The notes under the pieces: model-generated | Told to the model about the DNA's origin: nothing | Database searches by the model: none | Seen by the model: the letters and a program-made list of their open reading frames with translations, nothing else | Shown here: positions 1 through 7,040 of the stretch, piece by piece | How the letters are laid out: every line of letters starts with the position of its first letter | Position numbering within the stretch: position 1 is the first letter of the stretch | Assembly (NCBI RefSeq): GCF_001613265.1 | Contig: NZ_BDCA01000045.1 | Span: 1 to 49,517 of the forward strand | Source of the DNA: Nocardia vermiculata NBRC 100427 | GTDB taxonomy: Bacteria > Actinomycetota > Actinomycetes > Mycobacteriales > Mycobacteriaceae | Length of the DNA: 49,517 nt | Reading direction: 5' to 3' | Made by a program: the position numbers and the translations under genes

Positions 1-81
1 TTGACTGGAGCCCGGTGAGCAGGTCCGGCGGTTGTGAGAGTTCTGATGCGCCAGAATGGGCGCAGGAGGATAGATCACGAC

Positions 82-360
82 ATGGCACGACGACGTCACA
101 CACCCGAGCAGGTCATCCGGAAGCTGCGTGAGGGTGAGAAGCTGCTCGGGCAGCAGTTCCCGATCGAGGACGTGTGTAAGCATCTCGAGATTTCCGAGGC
201 GACGTGGCATCGCTGGCAGAACCAGTACGGCGGCATGAAATCCGAGGACGCCAAGCGACTCAAAGAACTCGAGCGTGAGAACGCCCGGTTGAAGAAAATG
301 GTCGCTGATCAGGCCCTCGACATCGACCTGCTCAAGGAGATCGGGCGGGGAAACTTCTGA
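82..360 (+). CDS. IS3-family transposase OrfA (DNA-binding subunit)
   Basis: This 92-residue protein begins MARRRHTPEQVIRKLREGEK, the standard start of IS407-group OrfA. A helix-turn-helix occupies about residues 10-45 (IEDVCKHLEISEATWHRW). A leucine-zipper-like coiled coil follows from about residue 55 to the end (LKELERENARLKKMV), which normally mediates OrfA/OrfAB multimerisation. An in-frame ATG lies at 82, and the upstream reading frame to base 34 is not needed. The ORF ends at a TGA just after a GGGAAAC slippery site, so OrfA is the unshifted product and the -1 shifted product is OrfAB. Confidence 0.9.
   Translation: MARRRHTPEQVIRKLREGEKLLGQQFPIEDVCKHLEISEATWHRWQNQYGGMKSEDAKRLKELERENARLKKMVADQALDIDLLKEIGRGNF
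348..354 (+). other. Programmed -1 frameshift heptamer GGGAAAC
   Basis: In the OrfA frame the bases read G-GGA-AAC, a canonical X_XXY_YYZ slippery heptamer two codons before the OrfA stop. After a -1 slip the frame continues GGG-AAA-CTT-CTG and runs without a stop into OrfB. The resulting joined peptide reads KLLSPDRRRRAVQALQDRFG, the expected IS3 OrfAB junction. Frameshifting at such sites is known for the family; its use here is inferred. Confidence 0.75.
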
Positions 361-383
361 GCCCCGACCGTCGCCGCAGGGCC

Positions 384-1214
384 GTGCAGGCCCTGCAGGA
401 TCGGTTCGGGGTGTCCGAACGCCGTGCGTGCCGGGTGGCCGGTCAGTCCCGGTCGGTGCAGCGGCGCCCACCGACCGTCGATGAGACCGAGCGGGTGCTG
501 CGGGAGCGGTTACGTGCGATCTCGCGAGCGCATCCACGATGGGGCTGGCGCAAAGCTCACGCGTTCTGCCGGGCCGAGGGCCTGGTGGCCAACCGTAAAC
601 GCACGCAACGGCTCTGGCGTGAAGAAGGGTTGAAGCGTCCGGTGCGGGTACGCAAGAAGCGCCGGGTCGGGACCGGTCGGCATCAACGGATGACCGCGTC
701 GTTTCCGGACCAGATGTGGGCGCTGGACTTTCAAGTCGATGTGACCGTCGACGGCCGGCAGGTACGGTTCCTCAACGTTGTCGATGAGTTCACCCGCGAA
801 GCCCTGGCCACCCGCGCTTTCCGATCGTGTACCGCCGACCAGCTGATCGGCGTGCTCGACGAGATCATCGCCACGACCGGCCGCAAGCCTGCGCACATCC
901 GCATGGACAACGGGACCGAGATGACCGCGCATGCCATGCGTGATTGGTGTCGGTTCACCGGGGTCGGTGCCGCGTTCATCGACCCGGCATCGCCGTGGCA
1001 GAACGGGATCTGCGAGTCGTTCAACGGCCGATTCCGCGACGAATTCCTCACCTGCGAGGTCTTTCACTCGCTCACCGAGGTCCAGGTACTTGCCGACGAC
1101 TGGCGCAACGAGTACAACAGCTACAGACCGCACGGATCGCTGAACTTCCTTACCCCCGAAGCGTTCCGGCAGCAGTGGTCACCGACCGAGTTCAACCAAC
1201 CGAAACTCGCATAG
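384..1214 (+). CDS. IS3-family transposase OrfB (DDE catalytic subunit)
   Basis: This is the integrase-fold catalytic half (276 residues from the GTG at 384; the frame is open upstream to the slippery site). An HTH_21-like region containing HPRWGWRKAHAF precedes an rve core. The DDE triad is visible: D in MWALDFQVD, D in RMDNGTEM and E in NGICESFNGRFRDE. The C-terminal NSYRPHGSLNFLTPEAF is the usual IS3 ending. The functional enzyme is probably the OrfAB fusion made by the -1 shift at 348-354. No internal stop or frameshift is seen, so the element may still be mobile. Confidence 0.9.
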   Translation: MQALQDRFGVSERRACRVAGQSRSVQRRPPTVDETERVLRERLRAISRAHPRWGWRKAHAFCRAEGLVANRKRTQRLWREEGLKRPVRVRKKRRVGTGRHQRMTASFPDQMWALDFQVDVTVDGRQVRFLNVVDEFTREALATRAFRSCTADQLIGVLDEIIATTGRKPAHIRMDNGTEMTAHAMRDWCRFTGVGAAFIDPASPWQNGICESFNGRFRDEFLTCEVFHSLTEVQVLADDWRNEYNSYRPHGSLNFLTPEAFRQQWSPTEFNQPKLA

Positions 1215-1497
1215 CCGGTGGACCCGCAACCGGGGCCCAGTCATGGTGTGCCAAAACTCCAGCGTCGCTGTCATTGCGCGGCGGACAGGAAGCGGCAGGG
1301 TCTCGCTCATGGGTCACCTCACGGGCTGGTGGGACGGGTGCTGGACCACCAGGCTCGGCAACGATCGCGGGGAGTCGAGCATCGGGCGGCTCTCTCACCA
1401 TCGCCGCGCACCGTCATCGGAGTGAAGGCGATTGGGGTATACCGCAGTCTCCCCTGGGATACTGTCCACACCACCGGACTCCCATTAGGGGCAGCAT

Positions 1498-2886
1498 TTG
1501 GATATGCAGGTTACGTGGACCGGCGCAGAAGCCACCGAACTCCGGCGCGCACTCGGGATGACACAGTCGAAGTTCTCGACGATCACCGGAGTCGGTGTTT
1601 CGACTATCAAGAAGTGGGCGCAACGCGGTGCATGGGTGACTCTCTCCGAAGACTTTGCCCGGATCATGGACACGACGCTGGCCCGCGCAACCGTCGAGCA
1701 AAAGGCGCGGTTCACAGCCGCTACCGACCTGAGAGGGCAGAACCCGGCCGCCGGTGCAACACCGTCGTCCTGGCACACGTCGCATACGACAGACTGTGTA
1801 ACTGCGACAGCGGAACTGGCCCGCAAAGACCTGACAATGGATCGACGCCACGCCACACAGGCGCTTCTGGGAGTCACGGTTGGGGCCGTCCTGCTCGAAA
1901 CGGTGGAGCGATGGTTGTTCTTCGACGACGCTCCGCGGCAGGCGGACAGGCCGATGGGACTGGGCATAGAAGAGGTTGAGCAGCTCGAAAACGTAGCTCG
2001 ATCTTTCCGCGATTGGGATGACCAGTTCGGCGGCGGGCTACGGCGCAAGGCAGTCGTCGGCCAGCTGGCGGAAGTGAACGAGATACTGCGGGAGCGGCAG
2101 CCCGTTCGAGCGGAGAAACGGCTATGGGGAGTGTTGGCGCAGTTGGCCGAGACCGCAGCAACGATGAGCTGGGACTCCGGCCAGCAGGCCACAGCCCAGC
2201 AGTATTATGCGCTCGCCGCCCGCGCAGCGAACCGCGCGGGCGATCCTGCGTTTTGCGCGTTCGCGCTTGCCGGAATGGCGCGGCAACTTCTGGGGCTCGA
2301 TGGCGACGCGGGAGCGGCCGACGCTCTCGAACTGGTCCGGATCGCCCGCGACCGTGGGGCAGGCGAACTTACGCCAACGGTCGAGGCGATGCTGTACACG
2401 CGCGAGGCCTGGGCCATGAGCAAACTCGAACGGCCATCAGGGTTCCGGCGCGCATGTGAGCAGGCGAAGGAAAGGTTCGCGGATTCAAAGCCTGCGACAG
2501 ATCCGTTCTGGGTGCACTACTTCGATGCAGCGGAGCTAGCGGGAACAATCGGCGGTCGTCTGTTGGACATGTCGCGCCGGAAACCTGTCTTCGCAGGTGA
2601 TGCAGCCGACCATATCGAACTGGCCGTGCAATCGCGGCGTCCGGATCGGATCCGCAGCACCGCGCTGGATCGTCTCGGGCTCGCAGAGGCCCACGTTATC
2701 CGGGGCGAGGTGGAGGAGGCCTGCCGAGTGGGCCATGATGCGTTGGACGTCGTTGAACGGACCCGGTCCGATCGGGTTCGGGTCAAGGTCGGCAAACTCT
2801 ACAAACGAACAGAGCGGGCGAAGGGAAATGTCGCGGTAGCTGAACTACGCGACCGAATGCGCCCGTTGGTCAACGCACAGGAGTGA
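1498..2886 (+). CDS. Helix-turn-helix regulator with C-terminal TPR-like helical repeats
   Basis: The 462-residue protein has an N-terminal XRE-like helix-turn-helix (about residues 5-45, including ELRRALGMTQSKFSTITGV and VSTIKKW). A linker of ~100 residues follows, then a long all-helical alanine-rich region (about 150-460) that resembles the TPR sensor domains of actinobacterial regulators. The TTG at 1498 has an AGGGG Shine-Dalgarno 6 nt upstream; the ATG at 1504 is the alternative. The SLOG-like gene starts 4 nt after the stop, so the two are co-transcribed. The TPR part presumably senses a peptide or partner, but the ligand is not deducible. The DNA-binding call rests on the HTH sequence only. 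Confidence 0.7.
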   Translation: MDMQVTWTGAEATELRRALGMTQSKFSTITGVGVSTIKKWAQRGAWVTLSEDFARIMDTTLARATVEQKARFTAATDLRGQNPAAGATPSSWHTSHTTDCVTATAELARKDLTMDRRHATQALLGVTVGAVLLETVERWLFFDDAPRQADRPMGLGIEEVEQLENVARSFRDWDDQFGGGLRRKAVVGQLAEVNEILRERQPVRAEKRLWGVLAQLAETAATMSWDSGQQATAQQYYALAARAANRAGDPAFCAFALAGMARQLLGLDGDAGAADALELVRIARDRGAGELTPTVEAMLYTREAWAMSKLERPSGFRRACEQAKERFADSKPATDPFWVHYFDAAELAGTIGGRLLDMSRRKPVFAGDAADHIELAVQSRRPDRIRSTALDRLGLAEAHVIRGEVEEACRVGHDALDVVERTRSDRVRVKVGKLYKRTERAKGNVAVAELRDRMRPLVNAQE

Positions 2887-2890
2887 GCTA

Positions 2891-3361
2891 ATGCGGGTCG
2901 CTGTCACCGGGCACATGAACATCACTGATGAAACCGCGTTGCTGGTGCGTGAGGAGATCACACGGCGTCTCGCCAAGGTTCCCGATTTGGTGGGCGTGAG
3001 CTGTATCGCCAGGGGAGCTGATTCGGTGTTCGCACAAGCCGTACTTGACGCCGGTGGCCAGCTCGAAGTGGTGCTGCCCTCCCGGAACTACCGCAAGGCC
3101 AAGGTGAAACCCGATCACGCACCCGTGTTCGATGAGCTGGTGGCACGTGCGGCCGAGATTCGGGTGATGGACTTCGACGAGGCCGGCCGGGATGCGTATG
3201 AGGCGGCGAACGAGGCGCTACTCGGGGCGACCGATCGACTGGTCGCGGTATGGGATGGGCAGGGTAGCGAGGCTGGGGGCACCGGCAGCGTGGTGAAGCT
3301 GGCGCGGGAGCTTGGGGTGGCGGTGGATGTGGTGTGGCCTGAAGGTGCAGCGCGGGCTTGA
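2891..3361 (+). CDS. SLOG-like (LOG/YpsA-type) nucleotide-binding protein
   Basis: A 156-residue Rossmann-like protein. It opens with MRVAVTGHMNIT, a strand plus Gly-rich turn typical of SLOG/DprA-like folds. It continues with CIARGADSVFAQ after strand 2 and ends with GGTGSVVKLARELGV, corresponding to the second nucleotide-contacting loop and helix. SLOG proteins bind or cleave nucleotides or nucleotide-derived ligands. The catalytic PGGxGTxxE motif of cytokinin-type LOG enzymes is not present, so hydrolase activity should not be assumed. Its 4-nt separation from the HTH/TPR regulator indicates one transcript and suggests a sensor/regulator pairing. Confidence 0.65.
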   Translation: MRVAVTGHMNITDETALLVREEITRRLAKVPDLVGVSCIARGADSVFAQAVLDAGGQLEVVLPSRNYRKAKVKPDHAPVFDELVARAAEIRVMDFDEAGRDAYEAANEALLGATDRLVAVWDGQGSEAGGTGSVVKLARELGVAVDVVWPEGAARA

Positions 3362-3400
3362 CGACTGCTGATGCCGGGCCGGTCCTTCAGAATGTTGGAC

Positions 3401-3706
3401 ATGACCGGCGATCCTCTTCATGTGCCCTTAGCTGAGCTGCGAGAAGCGTTCGACATCGTCTTGAACCATATCGAGGCTGCTACGAAGAGCTCTGCCGTCG
3501 ACTTGGAGGAAGACTACTTCTGGTCTATCCCACCTGCCACGCAGTACGACGTCTACGACAGTCCAGCAGATCTGACGATCGGTCAGCTCTCCGAGTCATG
3601 GCAGAACATCAAGGACCTGCTTGCCGATCCAGATCACGTCGTCGGATACCACCTCGTGTGGCTGGCCGATGTTCTCCGAGCTATGGGCCACAGAGCCACC
3701 GGCTAG
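3401..3706 (+). CDS. Small acidic protein of unknown function
   Basis: From the ATG at 3401 (alternatives 3371 and 3392) this encodes 101 residues. The protein is rich in Asp/Glu, has no Cys and no membrane segment. A central DVYDSPADLTIGQLSESWQN is the most distinctive part. Similar small proteins are, as far as I recall, scattered in actinobacteria without an assigned role. It lies 39 nt downstream of the SLOG gene on the same strand, so it could be the third member of that transcript. Function is not recognised. Confidence 0.5.
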   Translation: MTGDPLHVPLAELREAFDIVLNHIEAATKSSAVDLEEDYFWSIPPATQYDVYDSPADLTIGQLSESWQNIKDLLADPDHVVGYHLVWLADVLRAMGHRATG

Positions 3707-3933
3707 GGACACAGAGCCAGCACAGCGTAAGGGGTCCAGCACGCACGACTCAGTATGTTCACGATTCCGGGTTCGTAGCGGCGAAGGAAGTGGAGCGCTG
3801 TTAATGCCCGAAAGGGGCCGCCTCGGCTGCCGTTGGTCTCCTGGTCCGTACCTGGACCCGAGGGCAAGCACCCGCTGGTTCCATCGACGGGTGTTCTTCC
3901 AGATCACCATGATTCGACACAACCCAGACGTTG

Positions 3934-5634
3934 TCATACGGCCCGGGACGCGGCGTGTAGATCACGTAGTGCCCCGCGACGAATCTTGCCGGTTTGTGTT
4001 TTCGGCAGATCCGTAACAATCTCCACCGCCTTGGGACGCTTGTAGGGTGCGAGGCGATCCCGAGCGAACGAGATCAGCTCGTCGGCGTGCGTGCTGTATC
4101 CGCCCTTGAGAGATACGTACGCGGCAACCGACTCACCTCGGTACTCGTCGGGTTTGCCTACCACCGCAGCTTCTAGCACGGCCGGGTGCTCGTAGAGGAC
4201 ATCTTCGACCTCGCGAGGCCACACCTTGTACCCGGATACTTTGATCCGGTCGACCAGGTAGACCCAGCCCTCTTCATCCACGATCGCGCTGTCTCCAGTT
4301 CGGAGGCGCCCCTCTGCAAGGGCGACCTCGGATTCTTCTGGTTTACGCCAGTATCCGCGAACGACCTGGGGGCCGGCGATGACGAGTTCGCCCTGGCCGC
4401 CGGGGGCGACGGGATTGCCCTGTGGGTCAACGATACCGACGGCTACTCCAGGGAGCGGTAGTCCGATGGATAGGGTGCCACTGTCCTGGTCGATTGGCGC
4501 GCTCGTTCCGGGCGGGACCGCCGTGACCGCCGACGAGGTCTCGGTCATGCCGTAGGCGTTGTGAATGTAGTGGCCGAAGCGTTCCTGGAAGCGGGCGACC
4601 GTGCTCGGTGGGACCGGGGCACCCCCGCTGTACAGCGTTTTGATGGTGGAGAAGTGTTCGGCGGTGGCGTAATCCGAGTTCATCATCGCGTTGAAAGCGG
4701 TGATGGAGCCGATGGTGTAGGTGACGCCGTGTTCGCTCATCGCGTCGACAGCTACGTCTGTGGTGAAGCGGCCGGTGAAGACCAGGGCGGTTCGTTCGGT
4801 GAGGGCGAGGGCACCGATGACGACGGCTCCGGTGATGTGGAACAGCGGGGCGAGGGCGTAGACGACGCCGCCGGGGGTGATGCCGGCGAGGGTGGAGAAG
4901 CTGGTGGTTACCGCGCGTACATTGGCGTGCGAGTTCATCGCGCCCTTGGGTGGGCCGGTGGTGCCAGACGTGTAGGCGAGAAACGCCAGGTCGCCGGCAT
5001 GCACCTGGACCGGCGGGGGTTTCCGGCCGGCGTACTCGTGGGCCACAGTGAGCAGGTCGGGTGCTTCGGCAGGATAGCCCGCGGACCCCTCACCAGCAGC
5101 AACGGTTTCGGATTTGAAGACACGGGGATCGTCGCGGGACTGGAGGTCCCACTCCGCGGTGCCGAGCACCCACCCGACTGTGGTGCCTTCGACGTCCTCC
5201 CGGACCTGCCGTACGTCGCGGTCGGTGGTGATGAGCCCGACCGGTTCAGCATCGCTCACCAGTTCCCGAAGTTCCCGGCCCCGATACATCGGATTGAGCA
5301 GCAACGCGATCGCGCCGAGCTTCCACAGAGCAAGCAGGACGAGCGCGTATTGCGGGATGTTCTGCAGGTGAATGCCCACCCGCTCACCGTGTCCCACACC
5401 GCGTTCCGCGAAAGCAGCCGCGAGCGCGTTGGCAAGGTCGTCGGCCTCCCGCACCGTGAGTGTGGTGTCGAAGTAGGCGAGGGCCGGAGCCTCGGGTTCG
5501 TGTTCGACCCGGTCGTTCCATGCGGCAATCAGGGTGGCGAACTGTTCGGGCGCGTCTCTCAAGGGGGACGCCCCGTCCGCCGCACCCTCATCAAATGCGG
5601 CGGACGGGGCATTCCCGGTGTTACCGGTGGTCAT
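3934..5634 (-). CDS. Acyl-CoA ligase (ANL superfamily), copy 1, lacking part of the A8 hinge
   Basis: A 566-residue AMP-forming ligase, paralogous to the ligase at 7041-8714. The P-loop YTSGTTGPPKGA (A3), the A5 region NAYGMTETSS, the aspartate in LRTGDSAIVD (A7) and the C-terminal catalytic Lys in KTQTGKIRR (A10) are all present. The A8 hinge reads DRIKVSGYKVWP, with four residues (DQIN in copy 2) missing after Lys465. That loop drives the swing to the thioester-forming state, so adenylation may survive while CoA transfer is impaired. The ATG at 5634 overlaps the stop of a transporter remnant, as in the intact operon. The last residues (about LHAASRAV) diverge from copy 2 and may be read from flanking DNA. 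Confidence 0.85.
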   Translation of the reverse strand: MTTGNTGNAPSAAFDEGAADGASPLRDAPEQFATLIAAWNDRVEHEPEAPALAYFDTTLTVREADDLANALAAAFAERGVGHGERVGIHLQNIPQYALVLLALWKLGAIALLLNPMYRGRELRELVSDAEPVGLITTDRDVRQVREDVEGTTVGWVLGTAEWDLQSRDDPRVFKSETVAAGEGSAGYPAEAPDLLTVAHEYAGRKPPPVQVHAGDLAFLAYTSGTTGPPKGAMNSHANVRAVTTSFSTLAGITPGGVVYALAPLFHITGAVVIGALALTERTALVFTGRFTTDVAVDAMSEHGVTYTIGSITAFNAMMNSDYATAEHFSTIKTLYSGGAPVPPSTVARFQERFGHYIHNAYGMTETSSAVTAVPPGTSAPIDQDSGTLSIGLPLPGVAVGIVDPQGNPVAPGGQGELVIAGPQVVRGYWRKPEESEVALAEGRLRTGDSAIVDEEGWVYLVDRIKVSGYKVWPREVEDVLYEHPAVLEAAVVGKPDEYRGESVAAYVSLKGGYSTHADELISFARDRLAPYKRPKAVEIVTDLPKTQTGKIRRGALRDLHAASRAV

Positions 5635-5892
5635 GCAGGGAGTTCCTTTCGGCTGGTTTCGCGGATGGTGGCGACGGTGAGCAAGCCGATCGCACAGACG
5701 CCCATCACCCAGTAGGCGGGTGACATCGCGTTGCCGGTCGATTCGACGAGCTGGGCGGCGACGTAGGGGGCGGTGCCGCCGGCGGCGATGGTGCCGATAT
5801 TGAAGCCGAGGGAGACGCCGGTGTAGCGGACGGTGCGGGGGAAGAGTTCGGTGAACAGCGGGAAGGCGGGGACCTGGACGACACCGTTCAGC
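3975..5892 (-). repeat. Direct duplication, copy A (transporter 3' end plus ligase)
   Basis: This segment matches 7070-8972 in the same orientation. The part covering the last ~85 codons of the MFS gene differs at only a handful of bases, while the ligase part is visibly more diverged. Homology stops abruptly at CCGTTCAGC (about 5892 here, 8972 in the other copy). It fades at the ligase 3' end near 3975/7070. The uneven divergence suggests either later gene conversion near the junction or faster change in the ligase. Confidence 0.85.
5631..5892 (-). pseudogene. 3' remnant of the MFS transporter gene (duplicated)
   Basis: The reverse strand encodes only the last ~85 residues of the transporter found whole at 8711-10060. 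It runs from a PAFPLFTELFP-like stretch through the last two membrane helices to RETSRKELPA and the stop. There is no start and no N-terminal ten helices, so it cannot be functional. The stop overlaps the ligase ATG exactly as in the complete operon, which shows that the fragment came along with the ligase duplication. Confidence 0.85.
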
Positions 5893-5970
5893 CCCGAACT
5901 GCGCGCCGTGGCGGATTCCCGCGACGATGTGAAATTGATCGACCTCGAGCGGCTGTATCGGGGTGACTGA
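5891..5970 (+). pseudogene. Possible 3' end of a lost forward-strand gene
   Basis: Immediately after the duplication breakpoint the forward strand reads SPELRAVADSRDDVKLID followed by LERLYRGD and a stop at 5968-5970. This looks like the C-terminal tail of a protein (a tail of this kind occurs in some AAA/DUF234-type ATPases). Nothing upstream supports it because the duplication replaced that DNA. It is reported as a probable remnant only. Confidence 0.3.
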
Positions 5971-6052
5971 CACCTGACGACTACCGCAATCGGGCGAGAA
6001 CAGTGAAGTAGCTACGAACGCCGAGACAGCAACGAATGACGTGCGTATCGGG

Positions 6053-6628
6053 CTACTCCGGCTGGACCAGTCGGTCGAGTAGGCCGCGCAGCGGCCTGTT
6101 GTCGCCGACCAGCGAGAGTCTCGACGCTGTGGCGTTCTCCACCGGATCGAGTAGGGACCAATCGATCGGGTGGCCTGCCTGGCGGGCGAGTTGGCCGAAG
6201 AATGCACGCTGAGCGCGGCCGTTGCCTTCGCGGAACGGGTGGATCGCGTTGACTTCGGCGAGGAAATGGGTGAGGCGGTCGACGAATACTTGCCGGGTTG
6301 CTCCGCGGAGGAAATTCTCGGCCGCAAGCTGTCCGAACACCTGCGCGGCATAGGAGCCGATATGGGATGGCAGGCAGAAGGGTTCTGTGCGTGCGATGCC
6401 GATGGTTCGGACTTCTCCCGCCCAGGGGTAGATATCGCCGAAGATGTCGAGGTGGAATGCGCACAGGTGTCGTAGATCGTAGCCGCCCGGCAGTATGCGG
6501 ATTCGCAGGTCGGCCAGCGCCGCGTAGGTGAGGTCGGCCTCGGCGCGGCGTAGCTTTTCTTCGTCGGTGATGCCGAGCCGGTTTCTCAATACACCTGATT
6601 CGGGATCGAGATAGGGGTCTATTGTCAC
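6053..6628 (-). CDS. Fic-domain toxin (AMP-transferase fold)
   Basis: From the GTG at 6628 the product is 191 residues. The Fic core is complete: the active-site loop reads HPFREGNGRAQR (His130 to Arg141), matching HxFx(D/E)GNGRxxR. The upstream flap and helix region (LCAFHLDIFGDIYPWAGE) is also typical. No N-terminal inhibitory helix is present in the protein, so it should be a class I Fic enzyme whose inhibitor is supplied in trans. The start codon overlaps the antitoxin stop by 4 nt (GTGA), showing translational coupling. Expected activity is transfer of AMP to a host protein such as a gyrase/topoisomerase subunit, as known for VbhT-type toxins; the target here is unknown. Confidence 0.9.
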   Translation of the reverse strand: MTIDPYLDPESGVLRNRLGITDEEKLRRAEADLTYAALADLRIRILPGGYDLRHLCAFHLDIFGDIYPWAGEVRTIGIARTEPFCLPSHIGSYAAQVFGQLAAENFLRGATRQVFVDRLTHFLAEVNAIHPFREGNGRAQRAFFGQLARQAGHPIDWSLLDPVENATASRLSLVGDNRPLRGLLDRLVQPE

Positions 6629-6942
6629 GTCGCGCCGTGCAGTTCGCGAACCATTTGACGCATCTGCTCGGTGCTGATCTCGCCCCGCGACCATCGGGCC
6701 GTGATGTCGTCGGCTTCAGGACTGGGGGTCAGACCTTCGGCGCGTACCGACGCCCTGGCCTCCGCGGTCGCGCGAGTACGCTCGGCGGTCAACTCCTCGA
6801 AGACTTCGACAGGGATCATCACGGCTTCGGTCTTGCGTCGTGAACCGACTCCGACCGGTGTTCGGTCGCCGTGGCGGAATCGATCGAGCATTCGCGGTAG
6901 CCGCTCGCGGGCTTCCCTAACTGACCACGTCTCGATCAACAT
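6625..6942 (-). CDS. Two-domain antitoxin: Phd/YefM N-terminus plus VbhA-like Fic-inhibitory C-terminus
   Basis: The 105-residue protein begins MLIETWSVREARERLPRML, an N-terminal Phd/YefM-type fold that normally binds DNA and autoregulates the operon. From about residue 60 it changes to a helical tail containing S65-V-R-A-E69-G70. This is an exact SxxxE(G/N) motif, the signature of the inhibitory helix that blocks ATP positioning in Fic enzymes. It continues with RWSRGEISTEQMRQMVREL, which resembles the VbhA C-terminus. The ATG at 6942 is preferred over upstream codons because it starts the conserved domain. It is the first gene of the toxin-antitoxin pair. Confidence 0.8.
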   Translation of the reverse strand: MLIETWSVREARERLPRMLDRFRHGDRTPVGVGSRRKTEAVMIPVEVFEELTAERTRATAEARASVRAEGLTPSPEADDITARWSRGEISTEQMRQMVRELHGAT

Positions 6943-7040
6943 ACTTAAAGTGTACCCGAACGTGTACACGTTCTGGATGGTAGAGGCCTTCTGCTTTTCA
7001 AGTCCCTCAGGCTGCGCCGTTGTCGCCGATCAGCTGGAAC

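Larger units (their letters stand above)
2..1243 (+). mobile_element. IS3-family insertion sequence (IS407-like), complete
   Basis: The two ends form an imperfect terminal inverted repeat of roughly 30 bp. The left end begins TGACTGGAGCCCGGTGAGC at base 2 and the right end closes with GGGGCCCAGTCA at 1243. Between them lie orfA and orfB of an IS3-type DDE transposase in the usual order. The length (about 1.24 kb), two overlapping reading frames and end sequence all fit IS3. The target-site duplication cannot be tested because only one base of left flank is present. The element reads as intact. Confidence 0.88.

Noticed and set aside
3801..4019. 72-residue reverse-strand ORF overlapping the 3' end of ligase copy 1
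   Set aside because: Parts (GHYVIYTPRPGPYDNVWVVS) look protein-like, and it may be a relic of DNA into which the duplication was inserted, but it overlaps the ligase and has no family signature, so it is not listed as a gene.
5635..6351. Long N-terminal extension of ligase copy 1
   Set aside because: The upstream frame is an out-of-frame reading of the transporter remnant and spacer; the ATG at 5634 gives the conserved start shared with copy 2.
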